Positions 53,512 through 64,000 of a stretch of 64,000 nucleotides of DNA are shown here, one piece after another. The notes under the pieces are model-generated. The model had not been told where the DNA came from. It made no database searches and saw nothing but the letters and a program-made list of their open reading frames with translations. This DNA comes from Gliomastix tumulicola (taxonomy: Eukaryota > Ascomycota > Sordariomycetes > Hypocreales > Bionectriaceae): positions 2,294,001 through 2,358,000 of the forward strand of contig BCHX01000008.1 of the NCBI GenBank assembly GCA_001599755.1. The letters are read 5' to 3'. Numbering within the stretch: position 1 is the first letter of the stretch; each line of letters starts with the position of its first letter. A program made the position numbers and the translations under genes.

Positions 53512-54605
53512 ATGGCAGCAGTATACAAGTCGATATCGAAGCAGAGCAGCAAGGGGGACGACAATGCGCCAGCGAATGGTGTTCGGAAGAACAAGCAGAG
53601 AGTGCTGATTCTCTCGTCCCGCGGCGTCACATACAGGTGGGTTTTCCTGCAGGGCCAACACTCAACGACTGCTGCACCCGGCCATTGACTTCTCCGGATT
53701 TTCTGGATGTCCAAGTGACTAAACCTCTGCTGCGCTCCTCTAGGCATCGCCACTTGTTGAATGACCTCGCTTTGCTGCTTCCGCATGGCCGAAAAGATGC
53801 GAAGTTCGACTCCAAGAGCAAACTGTCCTTGCTGAACGAGCTTGCGGAGATATACAATACGAATAATATCCTCTTCTTCGAAGCGAGGAAGGGCAAGGAT
53901 CTTTTCATGTTTATGAGCAAGCCTCCAAACGGGGTGACTATAAAGTTCCACGTCCAGAACCGTACGTTTCTCTGGCCTGTGCGCCGCTCAGTCGAGTCGA
54001 AGGACTAACACAAGCTGCCAGTACACACGATGGAGGAGCTACACTTCACAGGGAACTGCCTCAAGGGCTCCCGGCCGATCCTCTCGTTCGATGCCGCCTT
54101 CGACACGCAGCCGCACCTCAAAGTCATCAGGGAGATGTTCCTGCACACGTTCGGCGTGCCGCAGGGTGCGCGCAAGTCCAAGCCCTTCATCGACCGCGTC
54201 ATGACATTCAGCGTGGTGGACGGCAAGATCTGGGTTCGCAACTATCAGGTGTGCGAGGAGGAGCAGTCGAAGCTCAAGACGAGCAAGGACGCCATGGAGC
54301 TGGACGACGAGACTGGCACCAAGTCGTCAGACCTGAGCTTGTCAGAGGTTGGGCCGCGGTTCGTTCTGCAGCCTATCATCATACAGGCGGGTTCGTTTGG
54401 TGGCAGCATTCTGTACGAGAACAAGGAGTACGTGTCGCCGAACCAGATTCGCTCTGATCTGAAGCGGACGAAGGCGTCGAGACACAACGCGAGGGCCGAG
54501 GCGACCCTGGGGAGGCTGTCAAGGAAAGGGAATCTGGGACTGAGGACAGAGGGAGGTACGAGGCCAGAGAGAGGGGAGCTGCACACTCAGAAGCTGTTTG
54601 CCTAG
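53512..54605 (+). CDS. BRX1: Ribosome biogenesis protein BRX1 (Brix domain)
   Basis: Exons 53512-53636, 53744-53961 and 54022-54605 give 308 aa, close to the yeast length. The Brix domain begins at VLILSSRGVTYRHRHLLNDLALLLPH, rebuilt across intron 1 (the AG|G split Arg codon), and includes KDLFMFMSKPPNGVTIKFHVQNLHTMEELHF rebuilt across intron 2. It continues with GSRPILSFDAAFD, DRVMTFSVVDGKIWVRNYQV and GPRFVLQPIIIQAGSFGG. Family role: an RNA-binding assembly factor needed in the nucleolus for the 27S pre-rRNA and the large ribosomal subunit. A Lys/Arg-rich tail (KRTKASRHNARAEATLGRLSRKG) suits nucleolar targeting. Confidence 0.94.
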
Positions 54606-55138
54606 GAGTCTGCGACGATGTAGACGATTACGACAGCGGATGTGACTATTCTGGGTGCAGGGCACTTGCGGAAGAATCCCACCTGGACTGTTTCTCTGAG
54701 GTGGGAGCTTAATGGTTAGAAAAAGGAATATCTGGTTGTACCCAAAGGCACTCATCTATACCCCCTGACATACGAGGCACATCATTGTTCATCACCTCGC
54801 TTCGAGAGAAAAGCAGGTACATCTGGTCTGCCGAGATCTGTTGATATTTGTCCTGGGTAGTCCCTGTTTGGCTGCGGCGGCAGAAATTCGGGGGATAAGG
54901 CTTATCGGTTATCGTGCATACCTTATCGCCCCATATCATCCCTGCGGCCCATGTCATGCATGTACCTTGTACTGTAATCAAATGCGCGTCAGAGCTCGCC
55001 ATCGCTATCTCGACGTCGTGTCACATCCAATCTCCTCCTCTTCCTTCTTTCTTCCATTCCTCCAAGGCGACCGACGCCAAACACAGGTTCAATAAAACAG
55101 CACAAACACGCGCCAAACGCCGTCTCTTCGTCTCGATA
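54606..55138. other. Intergenic region with a GATA-site cluster
   Basis: 533 bp after BRX1. It includes the GATA cluster at 54894-54927 and a C/T-rich then CA-rich stretch at 55020-55138 that looks like a transcript leader. Confidence 0.5.
54894..54927. promoter_or_regulatory. Cluster of four GATA-factor sites
   Basis: GATAAG-G-CTTATC palindrome at 54894-54906, TTATC at 54909-54913 and CTTATC at 54922-54927: four GATA cores in 34 bp. Such clusters bind AreA/NIT2-, SreA- or WC-type GATA factors. It lies about 215 bp before the small ORF at 55139 and about 1 kb before the F-box gene. Confidence 0.5.
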
Positions 55139-55282
55139 ATGGGGCAGAAGATAGACGACAACATGTCCCCCATCGCCATGGAACAATTCACCATCCTCGA
55201 GAAGATGTCGGCATCACCAAACAACAACAACTTTATTACCATCATTGTCTCAAGCCCCAAGGACGGGGTGGTCGGAAAATAA
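55139..55282 (+). CDS. Possible small protein gene (47 aa)
   Basis: The frame MGQKIDDNMSPIAMEQF..SPKDGVVGK has 47 codons. What argues for it is context: a C/T-rich then CA-rich leader directly upstream, and a GATA-site cluster about 215 bp before it. What argues against it: no known family and no conservation test is possible here. It could instead be the first exon of a longer transcript, or part of the leader of the F-box gene at 55906, in which case it would be an upstream ORF. Confidence 0.3.
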   Translation: MGQKIDDNMSPIAMEQFTILEKMSASPNNNNFITIIVSSPKDGVVGK

Positions 55283-55905
55283 GTCACTCTTGACCGACCC
55301 CCCCCAAGCCTTGCCGTTGTGCGTTGTCTCGAACAGTAGGGACACCACACCAGCCACAAGGTGTTTGGGAGTGTACTCGTTTTACTCCTCAACAAGCCCT
55401 CCCCTGCCACTTGCGGGTGACGGCATTTCGCCATTAGGCTTCTTCTTTTCATTTTCTTCTTCGCTCCACGTCTTTATCTACGGGACTCCAGGGCGAAAAC
55501 GCGGCAGCCTCTTTCGACGTTGCTTATGAGAAACTGTGACAATTGTGTCATCGCGATAAACGGCAAAAACACCCCCTTCAAAACTATGACCATATTTTCC
55601 TGTAAGTCTGACACAGAATCACCCATGAGCTCATCTTCTCACTCTTCATGCAGGCGCAATCGGCATCAGTCCCCTCTAAGTTGTAACGCAGATAGATCAC
55701 AAGCGCTCGTCTGTTTGACCGGTCAACTCACCACAGCAGGTTGAAAGTTGATCTTTTTCTTCGCCTCTCGATTCTACCAGTCTATCTGCTAGGAACCCAT
55801 TCCTCTACGTCCTCTACGTCCTCTACCGGCAGAGAAAGCGACACGGCTCCTATCATCCTCAGAAGTTGCTATTTACTTTTCGAGAGCACTGCTTTCTCCA
55901 TCACC
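55283..55905. other. Intergenic / F-box gene leader
   Basis: 623 bp. Contains a tandem TCCTCTACG repeat at about 55804-55830 and a CACC ATG G start context at its end. No other feature. Confidence 0.5.
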
Positions 55906-57297
55906 ATGGCTCAAACGCATGCGCCCGCGACGCGGGACCGAGGCGCCATCTCTCTCGCTGATTTTCCCACGGAGATCTTGTTGGACATCTTTCGGGACCT
56001 TGATATTGACAGTATTTTCGAGCTCTCCTTCACCAACCGGTTCTTCCACAACTTGCTGGCGCACCGGAAGGTGTCCATCCTGCTCCCTGTCATGATCCGC
56101 GAGTTTAGCCCCTTTGACGAGCTTGCGCAAGTCTACACAGCTTCGGCAGACGACCTTCTGTGCACCCACGGCGGAGGCCTCTACCGACCGCGCAGGATCA
56201 TTTTCAAGCGCTATGATGGCGACGTCGGCCTCGACCTGACACCAGCCAAAGCACCGACCGCTGTCCCTTCTGCCTCGCATCCTGAGGACGACGATGATGT
56301 CGGTTTTACTCAAGTGACCAAGAAGGGAAAGGCTCATCCGTTGGCGTCTACAATGTCTTCATTCCTTGAGACCAAGACTCTCACATCGGCGGACCTCAAT
56401 CCTCTCCTGCAGCATTGCCGACTCGTCCGCAAGTGGGAGGAGCTGTTCCCGTCCATGCGCTGGTTCTATGATCCGGAGAGGTGCCGCACCCTTCGGGTCC
56501 ACGAGCAGGCCCGTTTCCGCCGGGCCCTGTACCGCTGGTGGCTATATGGCATCTACTTCCATGGCGATCTCCCTCGACCCCGCGTCGGTCTCCCGGAGCC
56601 ACGCGTGGATGACGTGAGGACGAGCCAGCTGCGACGTCACCCGACCAGTGAACTCCTCGAGCTCATGGACCTGGTGGAGACGATGAAGGACGTGGTCCTG
56701 CACTACATATGCCCGCGTCTGGATCCAGAGCAGCAGCAGTGGAACTGTGCGGGCGCGGCGACATCGGCGGACCAGCCAGCGCTCATCGACAGTGTGGATA
56801 GGGGCCAGTCTCTGACGGACAGCTGGCTTGACCAGTCCCACTGGAGCCGGATCGTCAAGACGTACGCGAAGCTGGGACCGGGCGAGCTCATGTACTACTT
56901 CGAGAACATATACAGCTACCCAGCGGAGCGACTCATCCGGGAGATCAGGGCGGCGCATCCCACCTTCACGTCTGACCAGGAATCCATCCAGGTGGCGGTG
57001 CGATGCGCACTTGACGAGCGAGACTGGCTGGCGGCGTCCTCACCTAGGGCTGTACCGAGCCTAGCGGAGGATGGACGCGGAGGCATCGTCGATTTTGATG
57101 ACGAGAGAGACGGGGAGAGGGCGCTGTTTGGTGGAGACGGCAGCGAGGACGGGGGCTTGCCCGAGGGGATGCAGTTTGTGAGGAGCTTCTCGCAGTGGTC
57201 GCCGCGGGGCGATGACGGCGCGAGTCTCGTGGAGGAGCATTGGAGGGGTAGCGGTGGTGGTGAAAGGGTGAGGCATGGCCTGGTGGGTTGGGCGTGA
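55906..57297 (+). CDS. F-box protein
   Basis: Single exon, 463 aa from the ATG at 55906, which has the context CACCATGGC. The open frame starts earlier (55741), but that segment reads as leader. An F-box lies near the N-terminus (residues about 17-60: SLADFPTEILLDIFRDLDIDSIFELSFTNRFFHNLLAH). The rest is mainly helical with Trp/Tyr-rich blocks (WEELFPSMRWFYDPERC, ALYRWWLYGIYFHGD, LMDLVETMKDVVLHYICPRL) and an acidic, Gly-rich tail. No WD40, LRR or kelch substrate domain was seen. Family role: the substrate-recognition subunit of an SCF ubiquitin ligase through Skp1; the target is unknown. Similar F-box plus helical-tail proteins are numerous in filamentous fungi. Confidence 0.8.
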   Translation: MAQTHAPATRDRGAISLADFPTEILLDIFRDLDIDSIFELSFTNRFFHNLLAHRKVSILLPVMIREFSPFDELAQVYTASADDLLCTHGGGLYRPRRIIFKRYDGDVGLDLTPAKAPTAVPSASHPEDDDDVGFTQVTKKGKAHPLASTMSSFLETKTLTSADLNPLLQHCRLVRKWEELFPSMRWFYDPERCRTLRVHEQARFRRALYRWWLYGIYFHGDLPRPRVGLPEPRVDDVRTSQLRRHPTSELLELMDLVETMKDVVLHYICPRLDPEQQQWNCAGAATSADQPALIDSVDRGQSLTDSWLDQSHWSRIVKTYAKLGPGELMYYFENIYSYPAERLIREIRAAHPTFTSDQESIQVAVRCALDERDWLAASSPRAVPSLAEDGRGGIVDFDDERDGERALFGGDGSEDGGLPEGMQFVRSFSQWSPRGDDGASLVEEHWRGSGGGERVRHGLVGWA

Positions 57298-58623
57298 TTA
57301 CTGGTCTGAAGTCAGGTGGGACTGAAACGAGGGAGATGGTGGATTGAGGCGCTGTTGCATAGACGGATAATTGAGTGATATGATATATATAAAATCTGAA
57401 GTTGAACAGGATGTATGATGTTGAGAGGTGACCCCAACGTCAGTCCTGGGTGATGAATAAAGTCACGTGTACCTGGCGCATCTCGTCAGTTACCCGCAGC
57501 TTTTTTCCTCGTACATCTGGCCTGCACGACTTTCCAACTTGATTCTATTTTCTACGGTCAACCAATCCATACTCCTACGAGTCGACTCCTAGTCGTTACT
57601 CAAAGTGAGGCTGCGGCGCGCCAAAAAGGAGGATGAGCGCCTGGAGGAAGCGCCGCTTAAACATCGCTCCAGCCCCTCCTCCACTGAGAAGCCAGAATCC
57701 CGAATCCAGAATTCAGAATCCGGAAACACTTGAACTCCATCCCGCCCATGATCAGAGAGCCTCGCCCTTCGGATCGCCGCCAAATTCGGGCTACCTACGG
57801 CACGCAGCAAAGGAGGCTAGATTAGCGACCTGTTTAGGTCCTGTCGCCGGCTGGCAACCAACTCGCGCGCCCACTTGTTATTTTCTGCAGCAGGCAGCCT
57901 TTCCAACTGCCTGCATCGTCAACGCGAGACACAGCAACGCGAGCATTCCATTTGCAGGCGCGCCTTTCCTCGTGCTGTAACAGGGAACATCTCAGCAGGC
58001 GCCTGGTCTTTCTCGTGTTCGCATCCTCGTTCGCTGGTGCTGGGCGCTGGGCGTCAGGTTGCAACTCGGAACCTCAGGCCGAGGCTGGCTTACATCGAGG
58101 GCAAGTCCATCGTGTCACACCACGAGGTACGTACCTGGAGTGGCATAATGGTTGAGTTGTTGCGCCGCCAGCATTTACCTGTTCATTTCATTCGCCACCA
58201 CTCATCCTGTCATTGCCGGATGGCAGTAGGAGGGGACTATTGCCAGCAGGACAACTGCACCCCGGCCGGCAGAGAACAAAGGCGCTGAGAGTGAGACGTC
58301 TCACCTCTTGTTCTTCTGGTAGCTCTAAGATACACGACGGACTTCTTTCTTTGCTGCACCTCACTTCGCCTCACTTCACTTCACTTCACTTCCATCTCAT
58401 CATCTCTTTCCACATTCTCCCGTCTCCCTGCTGCTTCACCGCTCACCTGCTGTGCATCCATCCAGACTGACATCCACATCCACAGACCCCTGCAGCGCAT
58501 CTGGGCAAAACGCTGGCTCACCGGCTTCACATCCTCTAGCGACGAGATTCTTCGTGCTCCCGTAGTGCGTATTCAAGCCACGTTGTGCCCTAGGTCGAAG
58601 CCCACGGCACCGCAGATGCCATC
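57298..58623. other. Intergenic region upstream of HDA1
   Basis: 1.3 kb. Holds short imperfect repeats of GAATCC/CAGAATCC at about 57690-57725 and a (TCACT)n run at about 58371-58392 in the HDA1 leader. No supported gene. Confidence 0.5.
58371..58392. repeat. (TCACT)n pentanucleotide run in the HDA1 leader
   Basis: Four or so TCACT units, preceded by diverged copies (CCTCACTTCG), in the C/T-rich leader about 230 bp before the ATG. Confidence 0.7.
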
Positions 58624-61193
58624 ATGGACCAGGATACGGCCATGAAGGACGCCGACCATCCGGACCCAAGCCACGATGTCGTCGCTGTCCCAGCTACTTC
58701 CTCTATCGCCGGGCCCAGCGGTACAGCAGGCATGGTAGGCACTCAGAGTAGCGCGGTCCATCGTCCTGCCGTCACAGTTCCCCTCGAAGACCTCGTCGCG
58801 TTCGACAGCAACGGCATCGGGATGTTGAGGGAGGATGAGCTGCCGGAAAACGGGAGCTACGATTCGCCCACCACATCGTCCACGGCCTCCGACCCGTCTG
58901 CGAGCAGCAACGGTCTCGGCGGCTCGGTGACATCCTCCAACGGGAACGCCCTCCATCGCCGCAGGGCTCTGCTCCCCACGGGCTGCTGCTACGATGTCCG
59001 GATGAAGATGCACATGAACGCCGACTTCTCCCCCGGAACCCACCACCCGGAGGACCCGCGGCGCATCCACGAGATCTTCAAGGCCTTCCAGCGCGCTGGC
59101 CTCGTCTACACGGGGCCCGACATCGACCTGCCGCGGATCCTGAGAGACAGTCCCACGCGCTACATGTGGCGCATCCCGGCGCGCACGGCCCGGCGCGATG
59201 AGATCTGCCTCGCCCACACCGAGAACCACTTCGAATGGGTCGAGAGCCTGGATAACCTGAGTACCGAGAGTCTGCGCGAGCTCACCCGCAAGTTCGACCA
59301 GGGTCGCGAGTCCCTCTACATCGGCGGCATGTCCTCCCCGGTCGCCCGCCTCTCTGTGGGTGGCGCCATCGATACCTGCAAGAGCGTCGTCACGGGTACT
59401 GTCAAGAACGCCTTCGCCGTCATCCGCCCACCGGGACACCACGCCGAGCACGACAAGGCCATGGGGTTCTGCTTCTTCAACAATGTGCCCGTCGCCGTCA
59501 AGGTCTGCCAGCGCGAGTTCCCCGACACATGCCGGCGCGTACTGATACTCGACTGGGATGTCCACCACGGTAACGGCGTGCAGGACATCTTCTACGACGA
59601 CCCCAACGTACTCTACATCTCTCTCCATGTGTATCAGAACGGCACGTTCTACCCCGGCAGACCCCCCAACCCGACGGACCCGGACGGCGGGCCGGAGCAT
59701 TGCGGCACCGGCCCTGGGCTCGGCCGCAACGTGAACATCGGCTGGCACGACCAGGGCATGGGCGACGGCGAGTACATGGCGGCCTTCCAGAAGATCGTCA
59801 TGCCGATTGCGCAGGAGTTCGACCCGGACCTCGTCGTCATCTCGGCCGGCTTTGACGCCGCCGACGGCGATGAGCTGGGCGGCTGCTTCGTCACCCCTCC
59901 GTGCTACGCCCACATGACGCATATGCTCATGTCCCTCGCCGAGGGCCGAGTCGCCGTCTGCCTCGAGGGCGGGTACAACCTCAAGGCCATCTCCGACTCG
60001 GCCGTCGCCGTCGCCCGCACCCTCATGGGCGAGCCGCCCCCGAGGCTCAGCGGATCCCACGGCGGCGGCGGCGTCCCCAAGGTCAACAAGGAGGCGGCGC
60101 GGACGCTGGCCAAGGTGCAGGCGTATCAGGCCCCCTACTGGGAATGTATGCGTCCGGGGGTTGTCGACGTGGCCGGCGCCGCGCGACCGAACCTCGGTGG
60201 ACAGAGGCTGCATGATGTGGTGCGAACAGCGCAGCGGCAGCAGCTGCAGGCCAAGTACAACATGGTGCCGCTCTATGTTCAGAGGGAGCACCTGTACAAG
60301 TCGTTTGACAACCAGGTCCTCGTGACGCCGGACCTGTACACGGCCAAGAGGGTGCTGGTTATTATCCACGATCCGTGAGTCTCTTCGCTTGTACCTCTCT
60401 AGCACCAATCACCCTTGCTACGCCGCTTATTCTAACTACGTATTGTCTGCAGGCCGCAATTACTGGCACAGCCAGATGTCATTGACACTTCGATACATCC
60501 GCACAATGCGTGGGTAGTACGTTGATCCGTCCCCTTCAACCCATCACTATCCTTCATCTGCCAAGTCTCGTACCAAGCCAACTAACACGCCAATTACAGG
60601 TGGACGGTGTAGCGCAATACATAGACTGGGCCGTCAGCAACAGATTCGGCATCATGGACGTCAATCTCCCCTCCTACATCACACAAGAGAGCGACACAGA
60701 CCCCTACCTCCCGCCCTCGGCCGACCACGAGCTCCAGCGCCAGGTCACCTCGCTCGTGTGCTACCTCTGGGACAACTACATCCAGATGTACGAGGCGACC
60801 GACATCTTCCTCCTGGGCGTCGGCGAGGCCTACGTCGGCGTCAAGATGCTGCTCATAAACCGGGACTGCCGGGCGCGCATCGCCGGCGTGGTCAACTTCG
60901 TCACGGGCAGCCTCAAGCCCGTCAAGTCGGACGTGGACCCGGGCCTGTCGGGCTGGTACCGCGACAACTCGCGCGTGTATCTTACGGGGGACCACGCGGC
61001 GTGGGCGGATCCCGACCTCACCCGGCGTGTCCAGAAGAGACGCTTCGGCACCGTGGTCAAGAGCCCGACGACCGGGCTGACCAGGATGATGGCACAGCAC
61101 GCGGGCGAGGCCCAGGAGTGGATCATGGACCGCGTGACGACGGGGACCGGCGACGAGGGTGCTGAGGGCGACACGACCGAGGACGAGACCTAG
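58624..61193 (+). CDS. HDA1: Class II histone deacetylase HDA1 with Arb2 domain
   Basis: Exons 58624-60374, 60453-60516 and 60600-61193 give 802 aa. After a ~110-residue Ser/Thr/Asn-rich lead comes the arginase-like deacetylase fold: RPPGHHAEH (His272/His273), ILDWDVHHGNG with zinc ligands Asp312 and His314, SAGFDAADGD with Asp411, and CLEGGYN with the catalytic Tyr. From about residue 560 an Arb2-type domain follows (VLVIIHDPPQLLAQPDVIDTS, DYI-like QYIDWAVSNRFGIMDVN, IFLLGVGEAYVGVKMLL), as in yeast Hda1 and fission yeast Clr3. Role: removal of histone acetyl groups in gene silencing, in the nucleus. Exon 2 is only 64 nt. The opposite 611-codon frame is a shadow. Confidence 0.95.
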
Positions 61194-62736
61194 AAATTAC
61201 CGTCCGGGGATCGCGCAGCGGGAGAACATGCCAGTATCCGGGAGGAGGAGGAGGAGGAGGATGAGGCCAGAGCTCCTGTCATCCCGGCTGCTGCCGATCG
61301 TCGGGTTCGAGGGAGGTACAATCGCGGCTCGGTGAGGGGTAGCCTTTACCATGGGCGGGCAGGCAGGCCGTCGCAGTAAAGCGAGGATGAGTTCGCCTGT
61401 CGGGATGGAAGAAGTCTGAAGAGGGGGGGGTGCAGCTGTGGTAGGGACAAGGCCTAGAAGAGGGTCATTCTCTGGGGGAGGCGAGGTCTTTCTATCGGCC
61501 TCGAGTGCTTACTTCTTGTTACAAGCCGGCCGTCTAGGGGCTGGAGCTTATATATATGTTCTCATACGGAGGTGTTTTCATTGCTTTTATATCCATGATC
61601 GATCATTCTTCAAGGTTCGCTATACAATTCCATCCTTCTACACTGTTTCGCATTTTGACTATCTATCATCTACGAGTGTATGCCACGCATCGTTGACTTG
61701 ACATCCAAAACTTGTGTATGTGAAGTTGGTTCGCACTCTGGTCCGTCATCTGTGCCATGATGTCACATGCGGCCCACACAGATGAGGGCATCACGAGACA
61801 GTGTAAATCGCTCAAGACAACGTTGTATTCACACTGTCTCCTCCCACCCGTTTTCGTGGCCCTCACGTGCCATCNCCCCCAGACTTGGAAACCCGCACTC
61901 CCTCTCGCTTTCACACGGGTTAAGATCNCCNCCCGCCGTCATCCATATCAGGGACCGACCACCCGTCGATCCGAGGCCTCTTGCTACGTCAGCTGTCGTC
62001 ACGATCTTCCAAGAAAGACACCAGAGTACCTGTCGTGAACTGCAGACTAGATCCGTCGGGTGTTGGACGAGAGGGAAGGTGGCAATTCCGCGTTTCGTCA
62101 CTGGGGGGCCTTGGCCAAGAGGTCGGGATCGCGGTCGACGGATTACCCCTCTTCTGGCCGCCTATGGTAGATAGGGAGGATCGGGGAAGCGGGATGGAGG
62201 GGGTGGAGGGAAGGGTGTTGTCTGGCCCCCCACGAAGGGAGAGAGATAAAGGGGATCCGTGAGGGGGAAAGAAATCATGCGACAGTCCGGAATGATGCTG
62301 CTGTGATAACGCTGCGGAGGGGGTTGGTTTCACTTCACACATTTCACAAGCCGACGTGAGATGACTGCTGAAGGACCTTGGGATGAGGTCCCTTTGCTTG
62401 TTGGTTTTACGAATTGATTGTTCCAAGCTAGGCTCTCTATACTGAGGGTCACAGTGTAATAGATTCAACAAGACGCGCAGGAGAGGACAGCAGCAGCAGC
62501 AGCAGCAGAAGAACCCCTTATCCCATTCGACCCAATAACAATAAACAACTTCCCAACGTGGTGTGTGTGTGTGTGTGTGTGTGTGAGTGAAATAAAAGAA
62601 GTTCTCGATTTCGTGGATATCATATCCCAGCTCGTGTGTGCCATGACAGAACAAAGGGAAGTTTCTTTAACGGAGAAAGCAAGGCAGGCAGGCAGGCAGG
62701 CAGAGCAGAGCAAAACACCCGAGGGGGGGCTTTTTT
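61194..62736. other. Convergent intergenic region with microsatellites and ambiguous bases
   Basis: 1.5 kb between HDA1 and glutamine synthetase 3' ends. Simple repeats: (GGA)n at about 61240-61261, (CAG)7 at about 62488-62508, (GT)12 at 62561-62584 and (GGCA)5 at about 62683-62702. N bases occur at 61875, 61928 and 61931, so the consensus is weak here. No supported gene. Confidence 0.6.
62561..62584. repeat. (GT)12 microsatellite
   Basis: Perfect dinucleotide run in the 3' region of glutamine synthetase. Confidence 0.92.
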
Positions 62737-63684
62737 TTACTCGGCAGCGCCGAAGCACGTCTCCATGAGGAGACCGGTGATCCTGTAAGGGTCGGCGTTG
62801 GAGGCCGGGCGGCGGTCCTCGAAGTAGCCGTAGCCCTTGTGGCCGACCTCGCGGGGGATGCGGATGGAGGCGCCGCGGTTAGCCACGCCCCAGGAGAACT
62901 GGTCGATGGCGCCCGTCTCGTGGCGGCCGGTGAGGCGGAGCTCGTTGCCCTCGCCGTAGACGGCGATGTGCTCCTTGTGGCGGGCCTCGAGCTTCTTGAT
63001 GGCGGCCTCGATGTGCTTCATGCCGCCCTCCTTGCGCATCTCCTCGGTGGAGAAGTTGGAGTGCAGGCCGGCGCCGTTCCAGTCGCCGGGGATGGGCTTG
63101 GGGTGCACCGAGACCTTGGCGCCAAAGTCCTCGGCGATGCGGTGCAGGAGGAAGCGCGCGGCCCAGAGGTGGTCGCCCATCTCGATGCCGTCGCAGGGGC
63201 CGACCTGGAACTCCCACTGGGCGGGCATGACCTCGGCGTTGGTGCCCGAGATCTTGATGCCCGCGTACAGGCAGGCCTTGTAGTGGGCGTCGACGATGTC
63301 GCGCTGGACGACCTTGCCCGTGCCTACACCGCAGTAGTAGGGGCCCTGGGGCGCCGGGTAGCCGTTGGCGGGCCAGCCGTAGGGCCGGTCGTCGGCCGAG
63401 AGGAGGGTGTACTCCTGCTCCAGGCCGAACCAGGGCTTGTGGTCGGCGTGCAGGTCCATGATCTTCTTGGCCTCGTGGCGGTAGTTGAACTTGTTGGGCG
63501 AGCCGTCGGCATCCCAGCACTCGGAGAGCACGAGGATGTTGGGCGAGCCGCGGAGGGGATCGGGGAAGGTGGCGACGGGGCGCAGGTAGACGTCCGAGTT
63601 GTCGCCGGGCGCCTGGCCCGTCGACGAGCCGTCGAAGTTCCAGATGGGAAGCTCATCAGGGGTGTAGGCCTTCTCGGGGAGGGT
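62737..63684 (-). CDS. GLN1: Glutamine synthetase, large 3' exon (5' exon(s) not resolved)
   Basis: Exon 63684-62737 encodes 315 aa, from TLPEKAYTPDELPIWNFDGSS to the TAA at 62737-62739. The first ~40 residues of the usual ~355 are missing. Family marks: WNFDGSSTGQAPG, FGLEQEYTLL with metal-binding Glu, NAEVMPAQWEFQVGPCDG, GAGLHSNFS, RLTGRHETGAIDQFSWGVANRG and YFEDRRPASNADPY. Reaction: glutamate + ammonia + ATP to glutamine, in the cytosol. The splice acceptor is TGACAG at 63690-63685. No upstream exon could be fixed between 63691 and 64000. GATGAG followed by GTGAGC at the very edge (64000-63990, minus) may be an earlier exon's donor, so the start probably lies outside the window. Confidence 0.93.
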   Translation of the reverse strand, partial: TLPEKAYTPDELPIWNFDGSSTGQAPGDNSDVYLRPVATFPDPLRGSPNILVLSECWDADGSPNKFNYRHEAKKIMDLHADHKPWFGLEQEYTLLSADDRPYGWPANGYPAPQGPYYCGVGTGKVVQRDIVDAHYKACLYAGIKISGTNAEVMPAQWEFQVGPCDGIEMGDHLWAARFLLHRIAEDFGAKVSVHPKPIPGDWNGAGLHSNFSTEEMRKEGGMKHIEAAIKKLEARHKEHIAVYGEGNELRLTGRHETGAIDQFSWGVANRGASIRIPREVGHKGYGYFEDRRPASNADPYRITGLLMETCFGAAE

Positions 63685-64000
63685 CTGTCATGGGCGAAGG
63701 CGGTCAGCAAGGGGGCGGTGTCCTCTCCTTTCACTCGTGCTTGGTGGGATACGTCTTGGAGGGGAGGGGAGGGGGTGCAGTGTTGGGGTTATTTTTGTCC
63801 CGTCTCCTGCCATGTATACAGGGGACAGGCGGCCATCACACCCACCACACAGCCTCCCTGTCCAAGCCGGGGGCTTGCGGGCGCTGCGAAATGGGGGTGG
63901 CCTAATAGTTGGTTTGCCCAAACCTCGACGTCAGCGAGCTTAGCGTCGGCCGACAGAAACTAGAATTTTTCTCGGCACCTCCAAGCCCGCTCACCTCATC

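Noticed and set aside
58573..60408. 611-codon minus-strand frame over HDA1
   Set aside because: Antisense shadow; HDA1 has all zinc ligands.

Overview
The window reads as nuclear DNA of a filamentous ascomycete (Pezizomycotina, most likely Sordariomycetes-like). Support: GC-rich coding sequence; short introns of about 50-100 bp with GTAAGT/GTGAGT donors, CTNAC-type branch sites and TAG/CAG acceptors; C/T-rich then CA-rich leaders; two Zn2Cys6 regulators; a fused PEX14/17 peroxin typical of filamentous fungi; an HDA1/Arb2 deacetylase; and secreted plant-polymer enzymes. Species cannot be named from sequence alone. No AT-rich (RIP-like) block, intact transposon, tRNA, rRNA or CRISPR was recognised. 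Three ambiguous bases (N) lie near 61.9 kb.

Layout. 0-11.5 kb is accessory-like: the 3' part of an AAA+ ATPase gene, a fungal protein-kinase-like gene whose catalytic Asp is replaced by Asn, an MFS exporter with a striking palindromic promoter, a small secreted protein of unknown function, an unknown acidic protein and a secreted M6 metalloprotease. 13-24 kb holds a secreted GH43 enzyme, an ABM-like ferredoxin-fold protein, a short-chain dehydrogenase, a Zn2Cys6 regulator of CTF1/FarA type and a hexose-type transporter. This would suit plant-polymer or carbon foraging, but the spacing is wide and there is no biosynthetic core enzyme, so it is not called a cluster.

25-37 kb holds trehalose-6-phosphate phosphatase (TPS2), a His-rich Zn2Cys6 regulator, a four-helix membrane protein and a LITAF-domain protein with a PPxY motif. 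An intronless six-hairpin-glycosidase-like protein sits alone at 38.2-40.4 kb. 41-64 kb is mostly housekeeping: INO80 subunit IES2, PEX14/17, a 1336-residue chromodomain protein, Rab11/Ypt31 (with a 13-nt exon), ribosome-assembly factor BRX1, an F-box protein, histone deacetylase HDA1 and the 3' part of glutamine synthetase. Three chromatin genes (IES2, chromodomain protein, HDA1) fall within 20 kb, without evidence that they are co-regulated.

Exon joins were chosen by hand so that splice signals, reading frame and family conservation agree, and every complete multi-exon model sums to whole codons. No convincing new multi-gene system was found. The items most worth following are the predicted pseudokinase, the orphan six-hairpin protein, the palindromic GATA/CGG promoter at 3.8 kb, the GATA-site cluster with a possible 47-codon gene at 55 kb, the ATGA-overlapping upstream ORF of the dehydrogenase, and the perfect 12-bp inverted repeat at 37.7 kb.
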